Part shown: in pieces, positions 15,343 to 22,810 of the stretch
Numbering within the stretch: the first letter of the stretch is position 1
Layout: the number at the start of each line of letters is the position of its first letter
DNA from: Actinomadura sp. KC216
GTDB lineage: Bacteria > Actinomycetota > Actinomycetes > Streptosporangiales > Streptosporangiaceae
Length of the DNA: 49,540 nucleotides
Direction: 5' to 3'
NCBI RefSeq assembly: GCF_004348535.1
Contig: NZ_SMJX01000019.1
Coordinates: forward strand, 1 to 49,540
Translations under genes and position numbers: made by a program
The notes under the pieces: generated by a model
Seen by the model: only the letters and a program-made list of their open reading frames with translations
The model's database searches: none
Told to the model about the DNA's origin: nothing

Positions 15343-16262
15343 CAAGACTCTGGCCCTGGCTGCGCCTGCTCATCGGGCTGGGCATTCTCGCCACGCTCCT
15401 CTGGTGGCACAGCACGGACGCGTTCGTGGACGCGCTCCACGCCATCGACGCCCGCTCCATCGTCCTCGCCCTCGCCATCGGCCTCCTGACGACCGTCCTC
15501 AGCGCGGCCCGCTGGCGCCTGGTGGCCCGCCGCCTCGGCCTGGACCTGCCCCTGACCAGCGCCATCACCGACTACTACAAGGCCCAGTTCCTGAACGCCG
15601 TCCTGCCCGCCGGAATTCTGGGGGACGTCCACCGAGCCGTGAGCCACGCGCACCGCTCGGGCACCCGCGCGCTCCGTGCCGTGTTGCTGGAACGAATCAC
15701 CGGCCAGCTCGTCCCGGTGATGGTGGGCGTGATCGTCCTGTTCACCCAGCCCGCCGTCCTGTCGGCCATGACACCCGCGCTGATCACGCTCGCGGTAGCC
15801 CTGAGCGCCCTACTGTTCTTGGCCCGCTCGCGCCACCGCGCGCTGGCGGCGACGTTCGCGGACGCCCGCACCGTCCTGAACGCCTGGCCCGCCATAACGG
15901 CACTATCCGTCACCGCACTAGCAGGCCACCTAACGCTCTTCGTAGTAGCCGCCCGCCTGGCAGGCTCCACGGCCCCCCTCCTAGACCTCCTGCCCCTGCT
16001 CCTTCTGGCGCTCCTCGTGATGGTGCTGCCGGTGAACGTCGGCGGCTGGGGCCCGCGCGAGGCCGTCCTCGCCCTAGCGTTCGGCGCGGCCGGGCTCGGC
16101 TCGGCGCAGGGACTGACCGTCTCCGTCGTCTACGGCGTGCTCACCTTCGTCGCGTGCCTGCCGGGCGCCGCGACCCTACTGCTGAAGCGCCGCGAGCCGG
16201 TCCCCGAACGCCGCGACGAGGCTCGCCAGCACGTCCCGGCCCTTGCCGGCGCGGGCCAGTGA
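15339..16262 (+). CDS. UPF0104 / lysylphosphatidylglycerol-synthase-like integral membrane protein (flippase-like)
   Basis: A 307-residue polytopic membrane protein with about eight helices. ARWRLVARRLGLDL followed by YYKAQFLNAVLPAGILGDVHR is the hallmark of the PF03706 group, which is related to the flippase domain of MprF. A second signature, VMVLPVNVGGWGPREAVLALAF, is in the C-terminal half. These proteins are thought to move lipids or lipid-linked sugars across the membrane, so it may export the product of this gene cluster. The GTG at 15339 overlaps the methyltransferase stop. Its last 87 bases overlap the convergent creatininase-family gene; both reading frames look authentic there. Confidence 0.88.
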   Translation: MTRLWPWLRLLIGLGILATLLWWHSTDAFVDALHAIDARSIVLALAIGLLTTVLSAARWRLVARRLGLDLPLTSAITDYYKAQFLNAVLPAGILGDVHRAVSHAHRSGTRALRAVLLERITGQLVPVMVGVIVLFTQPAVLSAMTPALITLAVALSALLFLARSRHRALAATFADARTVLNAWPAITALSVTALAGHLTLFVVAARLAGSTAPLLDLLPLLLLALLVMVLPVNVGGWGPREAVLALAFGAAGLGSAQGLTVSVVYGVLTFVACLPGAATLLLKRREPVPERRDEARQHVPALAGAGQ

Positions 16263-16862
16263 CGGCCGCCCGATGACGCCCGACGCGGTGTAGGCGGTCA
16301 TCCCCGAGGTCAGCAGGTGCCGCCGGTCATCGGCCAGATGATCGGCGGTCTCGTACCCGTCCCGCACCAGCTCCGGATGGGCGTGCAGCAGGATCGAGGT
16401 CTCCAGCTCCCCGGCGTGCATGTCACCGTCACCAGAGGTCTCGATGCCCGCCGCGCGCCTCGCGTCCTCCCAATCCTCCGGCCCCGGGAAGAGCGCCATG
16501 TCCCCGTGCGCCTCCTGGACGACGTTCCCCAGCACGTAGTTGCCCCCATGCCCGTTGACCAGCACGAGCTTCGGCACCCCGCCCCTCGCGAGCGACTCGG
16601 CGACGTCCCGCACCACCGCGTGCAGGGTCGCCGCCGAGATGCTCACCGTCCCGGGCCAGGCCGCGTGCTCATGCGAGCACGAGATCGTCACGGGCGGGAG
16701 CGTCCGCACCGGGTACGCATTCGCGATCTCCGCCGCGATCGTGCAGGCGATCACCGTGTCCGTCGCCAGCGGCAGGTACGGGCCGTGCTGCTCGTGGCTC
16801 CCGATCGGCAAGACCGCTACTGGGACGTCCGGTACCTCGGAACTCGTGTGCGTCGGCAGCAT
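16176..16862 (-). CDS. creatininase-family amidohydrolase (ArfB-like candidate)
   Basis: A 228-residue protein of the creatininase/FAPy-deformylase/MftE family. The metal-binding residues are visible: Glu24 and His26 in GSHEQHGPYLPL, Asp35 in ATDT, the His of VNGHGGN and the Glu of MHAGELETS. Family members hydrolyse cyclic or formyl amides. Archaeal ArfB removes the formyl group from FAPy nucleotide, the product predicted for the cyclohydrolase variant 5 kb away, so that role is attractive but unproven. ATG 16862 follows GGTGGGG; a GTG at 16871 is also possible. It is read from within the PAP2 gene and overlaps the flippase-like gene tail to tail. Confidence 0.85.
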   Translation of the reverse strand: MLPTHTSSEVPDVPVAVLPIGSHEQHGPYLPLATDTVIACTIAAEIANAYPVRTLPPVTISCSHEHAAWPGTVSISAATLHAVVRDVAESLARGGVPKLVLVNGHGGNYVLGNVVQEAHGDMALFPGPEDWEDARRAAGIETSGDGDMHAGELETSILLHAHPELVRDGYETADHLADDRRHLLTSGMTAYTASGVIGRPSLARAGKGRDVLASLVAAFGDRLAALQQ

Positions 16863-17577
16863 GCACCCCACCCTGCCGCACCCGCTCCACCAGCGAAACC
16901 AGCGCCATCGCCCCGGCCAGCAGCGCGGCGGCGACGATGCCGTCCGTCCAGTAGTGGTTGGCGGTCACCACCACCACGAACACCGTGACCGGCGCGTGCA
17001 TCGCGATGACCCACCGCCACCGGCTCCGCGACACCCGCACCACCGCGACGGCCACGAGGATCGCCCACCCGATGTGCAGCGACGGCATCGCCGCGTACTG
17101 GTTCGCGATCCCCTCGGCCGCCCCCGCCGGATACGCCGACGGCCCCACCGTCAGCATCGTGTCCACGGCTCCGATACCGGCAAGCCGCGGCGGCGCCAGC
17201 GGAAACAGCATGTGCACGAGCAGCCCCGCCGCCGTCAGCGCGACCAGCTCGTTCCGCACTCTCGCATAGGACGACCGGTGCCGCACATACAGCCAGACCA
17301 GCAGGAGCGCCGTCCCCGGAAAGTGCACGCCCACGTAGTACACGTTCGCGAGGAAGGCGGTGTGATCCCACCCCAGCGCCCACTGCTGGAAGTCCACCTC
17401 GTTGGGCAACCACGACCGCTCGAAGTCCCACAGCCACGCGGCGTTCGCCATCGCCTGCCCGGGCCCGTGCTCGACGAGCATCCGCCCCCACTTGTAGAAG
17501 GCGAACAGCACCGCCAGCAGCCCGACCTCGGTGACCAGCGGCCGCACCACCCCGCGCCGCATCGCCACGCTCGCCAT
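16669..17577 (-). CDS. PAP2-family membrane phosphatase / phosphotransferase
   Basis: A 302-codon frame starting at ATG 17577 (GGGGAGG five bases before). About six helices carry PAP2-superfamily motifs: AAMPSLHIGWA (PSxH) and TANHYWTDGIV (the H...D block), with the first motif replaced as in the inositol-phosphorylceramide-synthase-like branch. It would cleave or transfer a lipid phosphate at the outer membrane face. The recognisable domain ends near VERVRQ at about 16880. The remaining ~65 codons run in a different frame through the creatininase-family gene and look non-natural, so the true end may have been lost by a frameshift. The same fold occurs in the fusion protein at 36274. Confidence 0.82.
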   Translation of the reverse strand: MASVAMRRGVVRPLVTEVGLLAVLFAFYKWGRMLVEHGPGQAMANAAWLWDFERSWLPNEVDFQQWALGWDHTAFLANVYYVGVHFPGTALLLVWLYVRHRSSYARVRNELVALTAAGLLVHMLFPLAPPRLAGIGAVDTMLTVGPSAYPAGAAEGIANQYAAMPSLHIGWAILVAVAVVRVSRSRWRWVIAMHAPVTVFVVVVTANHYWTDGIVAAALLAGAMALVSLVERVRQGGVHAADAHEFRGTGRPSSGLADREPRAARPVPAAGDGHGDRLHDRGGDRECVPGADAPARDDLVLA

Positions 17578-17705
17578 GTGTCCTCCCCGTGCCGGTCGTC
17601 GTCGTCCAATGACAACCTTTGCGTCCGACATTCCGGGAAACACTGGCCCCAGCCACCCACCCCGAGAAGGGAAAGCCCCCACCAGAGGGTGGAGCTAACC
17701 CCACC

Positions 17706-18417
17706 TCACCGCCGGATGCCCCGGGCAAGGGCACGACGGACGAGAGGACTCAGAGCCACCGCGCCCGCCGCGGCACCGGCGAAGAGAACCCAGGGCCGGC
17801 GCGTGCGCGAGCGCTCGGGCGGGGGAGCGGGCGCCCTGCTGTACTCCTCGTCCAGAATCTCGTGGAACCGGCGAGCCCGCCTGGCCACCGAGGTGCTCAT
17901 GCGCACCTGCCGAGCCTCCCGCCAGTAAGCACGTCCGGGGTGCCCGCTGAACATCTCGCGTGAAATGGCGCGCAGGCGGGGCTTCGGGAAGCGCCTTCGT
18001 CTCGAAGGACATCTGCCATTCGGAGACGATCATGTTGATGTACATGAGCTGACGCCGTGACCTGCGGCTCTCCCCCTCCGGCACCGGACCCCACGCCTCA
18101 TCGAGGTCTGGGTCGTCCATGGCCATCTTGAGCAGCTCGGCTATCGCGATGCGCCGGGCCTCCTCGCGCGCGACCTTCGTGTCTCGCGCCTGGAAGATCA
18201 AGGTGGCGGCGATGCCGACCAGGGCGAAGGCCGCCAGAAGCGCTGATGCGGCACCGTAGGTCTGGCCGATGAAGCTCAACCGCTCCCATCGGGTGGTAGA
18301 TCCGCCGAACGCACGCAGGGCCCATGGGGAAGCGCCGACGAGGCTGACGGCCACGATGATGACGAGGCTGAGCGTGAGGGTTCTCAGCCTCCCTCGGCCT
18401 GGACGGACGGATGGCAT
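17706..18417 (-). pseudogene. DUF6082-like membrane protein, interrupted by a frameshift
   Basis: From ATG 18417 the first frame gives a transmembrane protein with two helices (TLSLVIIVAVSLVGASPWAL; ASALLAAFALVGIAATLIF) and a cytoplasmic IAIAELLKMAMDDPDLDEAW / MYINMIVSEWQMSFE block. This is the layout of the DUF6082 proteins common in Streptomyces and relatives. Around 17975-17990 the family pattern switches frame: LRAISREMFSGHPGRAYWRE and ARRFHEILDEEYSRAP continue on another phase down to the stop at 17706. The one-base shift lies in or beside a C-rich run. It is either a real inactivating indel or a sequencing error. Base composition here is less GC-rich than in neighbouring genes. Confidence 0.65.
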
Positions 18418-18646
18418 TTACGAACGATAGATCAAACCGCCGGGGCAGGGCGTGGAGCCACTTCTCGCTCGAAGAACTCGAGCAAGGGTTCACCTCGCCG
18501 TCAAGGAGACAAGGTTTGACCGGATCATCCACATATGCTGCGACTGAAGGTGTAAAGGGTGAAATGATCTGTCTCATATGGTGTGTCCGAAAATATGCAC
18601 ACCAGCTCTCTGCTGCTCAGTCATGCGACGAAGCGCGAACAATTCC

Positions 18647-19600
18647 CTAGGGGAGAAGGAGGGTTTTGGCGAAGACGGTTCGGTCTTCGATGGCTTTATG
18701 GGCGTCGGCGGCGCGTTCCAATGGGAATGTCTGGCCTATGACGGGCTTGAATACTCCTTCGGCGGCCTTCTCCAGGGCGTCGGCTAGGAGGCGGAGGCGT
18801 TCGGGCTTGCTGATCTGTACGTCTTGGATGCCGCGCAAAGTGATGCCTCTGCGTTCGGCTTCCGGTGGGTCGACGGCAGTGAAGCCGCCCAAGGTGGAGC
18901 CGTGGGCGGAGAACGTGCCGCCGTCGCGGGTGGCGGCGAAGGCCGCGAGGCCGATCCTGTCGCCGACGCCGTCGAAGACGACGTCGGCCTTTCCGAGAAT
19001 CTCGGCCGTCCAATCGGGCTCTGAGTAGTTGAGGACGACGTCCGCGCCAAGCTCACGGGCCAGCTCCAGCTTTCGGGCGCCGCGTGCCGCCGCCACTACC
19101 CGGGCGCCTTGCGCGTGCGCGAGCTGGACGAGCAGGACGCCCATCCCGCCGGTCGCGCCCACCACCAGAACCGTGTCCCCGGCCTTGACCTCGGTGCCCT
19201 CGAAAATGCGGAGCGCGGTCACGCCGTCGTGCAGGAGCGCCGCGGCGTCCTTGGGGCCGAGGCCGTCCGGCAAGGGGAGGACGTTCTCCAGGGGCGCCGC
19301 CACCTGATCGGCGTAGCCGCCGTTGGCGACGGACGCGATCGCGTGGCGGCCGACCCAGGCCGGGTCGACGTCCGTACCGGCGGCGATCACCTCTCCAGCT
19401 CCGCCGCCACCGGGTATGTACGGCGGCCTCGTGTCGAAGAACGCCTTGGCCTCACCTGCGCGGATACGGGTCTCCACGAACAGGGTGTCCGCGGCGGCCA
19501 CAGCGATCACGACCTCGCCGGGACCGGGAACAGGGTCGGCCGCCTCGCGCACCTCCAGGACCACGGGCCCGCCGAACTCCTTCACTTCGATCACTCGCAT
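18647..19600 (-). CDS. zinc-independent NADPH:quinone oxidoreductase (MDR family)
   Basis: A 317-residue quinone oxidoreductase-like enzyme. It has a GroES-like N-terminal domain (MRVIEVKEFGGPVVLEVREA) and the nucleotide-binding motif VVGATGGMGVLLVQLAHAQGA near residue 145, with the AxGxxG form typical of the zeta-crystallin group. No zinc-ligand cysteines are present. It would reduce quinones or enones with NADPH. A longer frame exists, but ATG 19600 follows AGGGGA at good spacing. A perfect 18-bp MerR/SoxR-type palindrome lies 36 bases upstream, so expression is probably induced by a redox- or drug-sensing MerR regulator encoded elsewhere. Confidence 0.88.
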   Translation of the reverse strand: MRVIEVKEFGGPVVLEVREAADPVPGPGEVVIAVAAADTLFVETRIRAGEAKAFFDTRPPYIPGGGGAGEVIAAGTDVDPAWVGRHAIASVANGGYADQVAAPLENVLPLPDGLGPKDAAALLHDGVTALRIFEGTEVKAGDTVLVVGATGGMGVLLVQLAHAQGARVVAAARGARKLELARELGADVVLNYSEPDWTAEILGKADVVFDGVGDRIGLAAFAATRDGGTFSAHGSTLGGFTAVDPPEAERRGITLRGIQDVQISKPERLRLLADALEKAAEGVFKPVIGQTFPLERAADAHKAIEDRTVFAKTLLLP

Positions 19601-19636
19601 GTCCAGTCCCCTCGTCGTCAGGGGTCCAGCCTCTAA

Positions 19637-19658
19637 CCTCAACTTTGCTTGAGGTCAA
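19637..19658 (-). promoter_or_regulatory. MerR/SoxR-type promoter with 18-bp operator before the quinone oxidoreductase
   Basis: Read on the minus strand, TTGACC (19658-19653) starts the -35 box. It is overlapped and followed by the operator CCTCAAGCAAAGTTGAGG (19654-19637), whose CCTCAA/TTGAGG arms are those of SoxR boxes. A 19-base spacer, the MerR-family distance, leads to GAGGCT as a weak -10. This architecture is typical of promoters activated by DNA untwisting by MerR-family dimers. No MerR gene is in the window. Confidence 0.7.
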
Positions 19659-19746
19659 GCGATGCCTTGATCCGTGTTCGATCGCTGGCTCATCGGCCAA
19701 TGGACGTCAGGGCTATGGCCTCCAAGGCTCCCTGAGTGAAGGTCAG

Positions 19747-20421
19747 GTGGACTGCGCGGCCGTTATCCAGGGTGTCGGCTTGGAAGCGGAACTCGAGGTC
19801 TATGTAACGGGCGAGCAATTTGCATATTTGTGCCCGGATAGGGCTGCCGTGCTGCTGAGCGAGCTGAGGCGTTCCGCTTTGGAAGCCGGGTGGGATTATC
19901 GTCGCCATCGCATCAAGGCGGCGGAGTATTGCGCGCGGAGCGTCCCGCGGGGGCCGCGCCCGGTCAGGCGGTTCACGGACGTCATTTCCGGCGACGAGAC
20001 GCGCGGCTACTCCATCGGGTCCGGAGACGGCGGCGTCGCGTTCGACAGGGCGCAGGACGACGGGCTGGTCGCGGCGGTGGACGGGCTGGTCACGGTGCTC
20101 ACGGGAACGGAAGGGGACGTGTGCCTGACCATCCGGTCGTACCGGAAGGCTCCACCGCTCGCGCTGAAGGGATGGGATCGTGTCGCCGAAGTCGGCTTCG
20201 TCAGCAAGGACGGGAAACCGGACATCGGTCCGGTCCTGGTGGCCGACGAACCGCCGCCGATCACCGTCGAGGGTCCGGGGTCCTACAGGGTTCGTGTCCA
20301 TGTCCGTGGGCGCGGTGCCGCCGAGACGGTCGCGCCGGAAATGCCGGCGGAGCATCATCTCATCGTCGTCTTCCCGGGCGGGTCCACGAAGCAGAGGACC
20401 TTCAAGAACATCGAGGGCTGA
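19747..20421 (+). CDS. hypothetical protein with C-terminal beta-sandwich-like region
   Basis: I do not recognise a named family. With the GTG at 19747 (GAAGG seven bases upstream) it has 224 residues and no signal peptide. The N-terminal part (AELEVYVTGEQFAYLCPDR, then AAVLLSELRRSALEAGWDYRRH) looks like a strand followed by amphipathic helices. The C-terminal 120 residues are strand-rich and include VAEVGFVSKDGKPD, GPGSYRVRVHVRGR and HHLIVVFPGG, wording I associate with small conserved actinobacterial proteins of unknown role. The frame extends upstream to about 19645, but that part overlaps the oxidoreductase promoter. It is 18 bases upstream of the TPR gene. Confidence 0.65.
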   Translation: MDCAAVIQGVGLEAELEVYVTGEQFAYLCPDRAAVLLSELRRSALEAGWDYRRHRIKAAEYCARSVPRGPRPVRRFTDVISGDETRGYSIGSGDGGVAFDRAQDDGLVAAVDGLVTVLTGTEGDVCLTIRSYRKAPPLALKGWDRVAEVGFVSKDGKPDIGPVLVADEPPPITVEGPGSYRVRVHVRGRGAAETVAPEMPAEHHLIVVFPGGSTKQRTFKNIEG

Positions 20422-20427
20422 CCGGCC

Positions 20428-20433
20428 TATACT
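20428..20433 (+). promoter_or_regulatory. -10 box (TATACT) for a probable leaderless TPR gene
   Basis: TATACT is followed after six bases by the ATG at 20440. A transcript starting seven bases after the -10 box would begin on the start codon itself. The GGGGA next to the ATG is too close to act as a normal ribosome binding site. No good -35 box is seen. Confidence 0.5.
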
Positions 20434-20439
20434 TGGGGA

Positions 20440-22089
20440 ATGGACGGTTATTACGAGCTCGGGTCGCATACGTTTCCGGTGACGACCGTCTCGCCGGACG
20501 CGCAGATATGGTTCGACCGGGGTTTGATCTGGCGCTATGCGTTCAACCATGAAGAGGCCCTTCTGTGTTTTGAGAAGGCCGTGGAGCACGATCCGGGTTG
20601 TGCCATGGCGCACTGGGGAATCGCCTACGCGTCGGGCCCCTACTACAACAAGCCGTGGGACGATTTCACCCCGGAGGAGGCCGGGGAGAGCCTGGCGGAC
20701 GCGCGCCGGGCGATCGCGTCCGCGCTTGAGTTGAGGGCCTCTGTCACGCCCCTTGAAAGTGCCCTGATCGAGGCGCTGCGGAGCCGCTACCCCGAGGCCC
20801 GGCTACCGGAGCAGGACTGGGAGGACGCGTACGCCGCGTCCATGCGGAAGGTCTACGCGCGGTTCCCGGACGACGCCGATGTCGCGGCCCTCTTCGCCGA
20901 AGCGATGATGAACCGGACGCCGTGGCGGCTCTGGGATCTGGAGAGCGGCGAACCCGCGCCGGGCGCCGACACCACCGAGGTGATCGAGGTGCTCGAACGC
21001 GCGTTGCGGCGGGCGGAGGGCCGCGGGGAGTCACCGCATCAGGGCATTCTGCATCTGCACGTCCATGCCCTGGAAATGTCACCGGAGCCCGGACGCGCCC
21101 TGCCGTCGGCGGATGCGTTGCGTGCGGCGGAGACCGACGCGGGTCACTTCTTGCACATGGCTTCGCACATCGACGTCCAGCTCGGCCGCTACCAGGCCGC
21201 GCTCGCCGCCAATGAACGGGCCATCGAGGCCGACCGCAAATACGTGGAGCGGGCAGGGGCGTTCAACTTCTATACACTTTCGCGCTGCCACGATTTCCAT
21301 TTCAAGATTTATGCGGCGATGTTCCTCGGCCGGTACCGTCCGGCCCTGGAGGCCGCGGACGAGATGGCCGACGCCATTCCCGAACCGCTGCTCCGCGAGG
21401 CCGAGCCGCCGATGGCCGACTGGCTGGAGGGGTTCGTCCTCATGAAGGCGCACGTGCTCGTGAGGTTCGGCAGGTGGCGGGAGATCCTCGACGAGCCCCT
21501 CCCGGACGACCCCGATCTCTACCTGGTGACGACCGCGACCTCCCATTATGCGAAGGGGGTGGCGCACGCCGTCCTCGGGAACCTGCCCGAGGCCGACGCC
21601 GAACGTGGTTTGTTCGAGGCGGCGTTCTCGCGGGTCCCCGAGTCCCGCCGGTTCTTCAACAATCGGTACGTCGACATCCTCGGCATCGCGGACGAGATGC
21701 TGAGGGGCGAGATCGAGTACCGCAGGGGCGAGCACGCCAGGGCCTTCGCCCACCTCCGGACGGCGGTGTCCCGCTATGACGGGCTTCCCTACGACGAGCC
21801 CTGGGGCTGGATGCAGCCGCCCCGGCACGCCTTGGGTGCGCTGCTGCTGGAACAGGGCCACGTCGAGGAGGCGGCGGAGGTGTACCGCGCCGATCTGGGG
21901 CTGGCCGACACGGCGCACCGGGCGGCCCGGCACCCGGACAACATCTGGAGCCTCCACGGTTACGCGGAGTGCCTTCACCGGCTGGGCAGGTGTGCGGAGG
22001 CCGAGTCCGTCCAGGCCCGCCTGGACGTGGCCGCGTCCCACGCCGACACCGAGATCAACGCCTCGTGCTTCTGCCGCGGCGGCGATTGA
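20440..22089 (+). CDS. tetratricopeptide-repeat protein
   Basis: A 549-residue cytoplasmic protein built of helical repeats. TPR-like units include EEALLCFEKAVEHDPGCAMA, RYQAALAANERAIEADRKYV and GHVEEAAEVYRADLGLAD. Conserved blocks of this actinobacterial/proteobacterial group are also present: MAHWGIAYASGPYYNKPW, FLHMASHIDVQLGRY and WSLHGYAECLHRLGR. The His-rich pieces (HLHVHALEMS, MASHIDVQ) recur in the group and could bind a metal, but no enzyme activity is established. Probably a scaffold or substrate-binding protein. The start is supported by a TATACT box exactly where a leaderless transcript requires it. Confidence 0.8.
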   Translation: MDGYYELGSHTFPVTTVSPDAQIWFDRGLIWRYAFNHEEALLCFEKAVEHDPGCAMAHWGIAYASGPYYNKPWDDFTPEEAGESLADARRAIASALELRASVTPLESALIEALRSRYPEARLPEQDWEDAYAASMRKVYARFPDDADVAALFAEAMMNRTPWRLWDLESGEPAPGADTTEVIEVLERALRRAEGRGESPHQGILHLHVHALEMSPEPGRALPSADALRAAETDAGHFLHMASHIDVQLGRYQAALAANERAIEADRKYVERAGAFNFYTLSRCHDFHFKIYAAMFLGRYRPALEAADEMADAIPEPLLREAEPPMADWLEGFVLMKAHVLVRFGRWREILDEPLPDDPDLYLVTTATSHYAKGVAHAVLGNLPEADAERGLFEAAFSRVPESRRFFNNRYVDILGIADEMLRGEIEYRRGEHARAFAHLRTAVSRYDGLPYDEPWGWMQPPRHALGALLLEQGHVEEAAEVYRADLGLADTAHRAARHPDNIWSLHGYAECLHRLGRCAEAESVQARLDVAASHADTEINASCFCRGGD

Positions 22090-22142
22090 CCGGCCGGTGA
22101 TCCGGACGCCCTGACATGGCCGAGCGGCCCATCGAAGGCGCA

Positions 22143-22742
22143 TCAGCCGTTCTGTGAGGAGCCGTTCCGGTGGTACAGGTCGTCGAGGTGGGCCTGTATC
22201 GCGGCGCGCATTCGTTCCGGGGTCGTGGTCTCGTGGTGCAGGGCCGCGTGGACGGCCAGGCCGTCGACCAGGGCGTGGAGGCGGTCGGCTTCTAGTTCGG
22301 TGTCCGATTCCGGGGCCAGGGAGCGGGCCAGTGCCAGGCAGCCGGAGCGCAGGGTGGCGTGAGCCTCCTCGCAGAGGGCGCGCAGGTCGGGATCGACCAG
22401 CGCGCGGGCGGTGAAGGCCAGCCAGACGTGGTTCTCGGCGGCGCGCTCGGCGTCCATGGGGAGGAGCTCGTCCAGGACGCGGGCGGCGCGCTCGCGGGGA
22501 TCGCCGTCCGTGGACGGGACGGCGGCGATCCGCCGCTCGATCCGCTCGATGATCGTCCGGAGCGTGAAGGCGAGCAGCTCGGGCTGGGTCGCGAAGTAGT
22601 GCCGGAGCGAGCCGGCCGACAGGCCCGCCTCCTTCGCGACGTTGCGGACCGACGCGCGGTCCAGGCCGTCCCGCCGGACCACCCGCCACACCGCCGCGAC
22701 CACGTCCTGCCGGCGCCTGGCCGGATCCACCACCTTCGGCAT
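22143..22742 (-). CDS. TetR/AcrR-family repressor, divergent from a membrane protein gene
   Basis: A 199-residue regulator with an N-terminal helix-turn-helix (RASVRNVAKEAGLSAGSLRHY, then FATQPELL) and a helical ligand-binding C-terminus containing LVDGLAVHAALH, the pattern of the BetI-like TetR_C group. ATG 22742 lies seven bases after a TATAAA box, so it is probably leaderless. Two matching operator palindromes in the 68-base gap to the divergent gene show local control of both genes. The ligand is unknown. Confidence 0.9.
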   Translation of the reverse strand: MPKVVDPARRRQDVVAAVWRVVRRDGLDRASVRNVAKEAGLSAGSLRHYFATQPELLAFTLRTIIERIERRIAAVPSTDGDPRERAARVLDELLPMDAERAAENHVWLAFTARALVDPDLRALCEEAHATLRSGCLALARSLAPESDTELEADRLHALVDGLAVHAALHHETTTPERMRAAIQAHLDDLYHRNGSSQNG

Positions 22743-22753
22743 GGCGACTTTTA

Positions 22754-22797
22754 TAGCACAGCTGTGTTACATTCGCCTTGATAACACAGCCGTACTA
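22754..22797. promoter_or_regulatory. twin TetR operators in the divergent promoter region
   Basis: Site 1 (22754-22769) is TAGCACAGCTGTGTTA, almost a perfect palindrome. Site 2 (22782-22797) is TAACACAGCCGTACTA. Both fit TARCACAGCYGTRYTA and are 28 bp apart, nearly three helical turns, so two dimers could bind on one face. Site 1 overlaps the TATAAA of the TetR gene and site 2 lies just before the ribosome binding site of the divergent gene. Confidence 0.75.
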
Positions 22798-22810
22798 AAA
22801 AGGAGCGATC

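Noticed and set aside
18579..18604. Inverted repeat TGGTGTG / CACACCA with a 12-base loop
   Set aside because: It lies in the 229-base gap between the DUF6082 and oxidoreductase genes. It has no T tract, no promoter alignment and no second copy, so neither terminator nor operator is supported.
18411..18650. A 79-codon plus-strand frame in the same gap
   Set aside because: Poor codon bias, no ribosome binding site, no recognisable sequence pattern.
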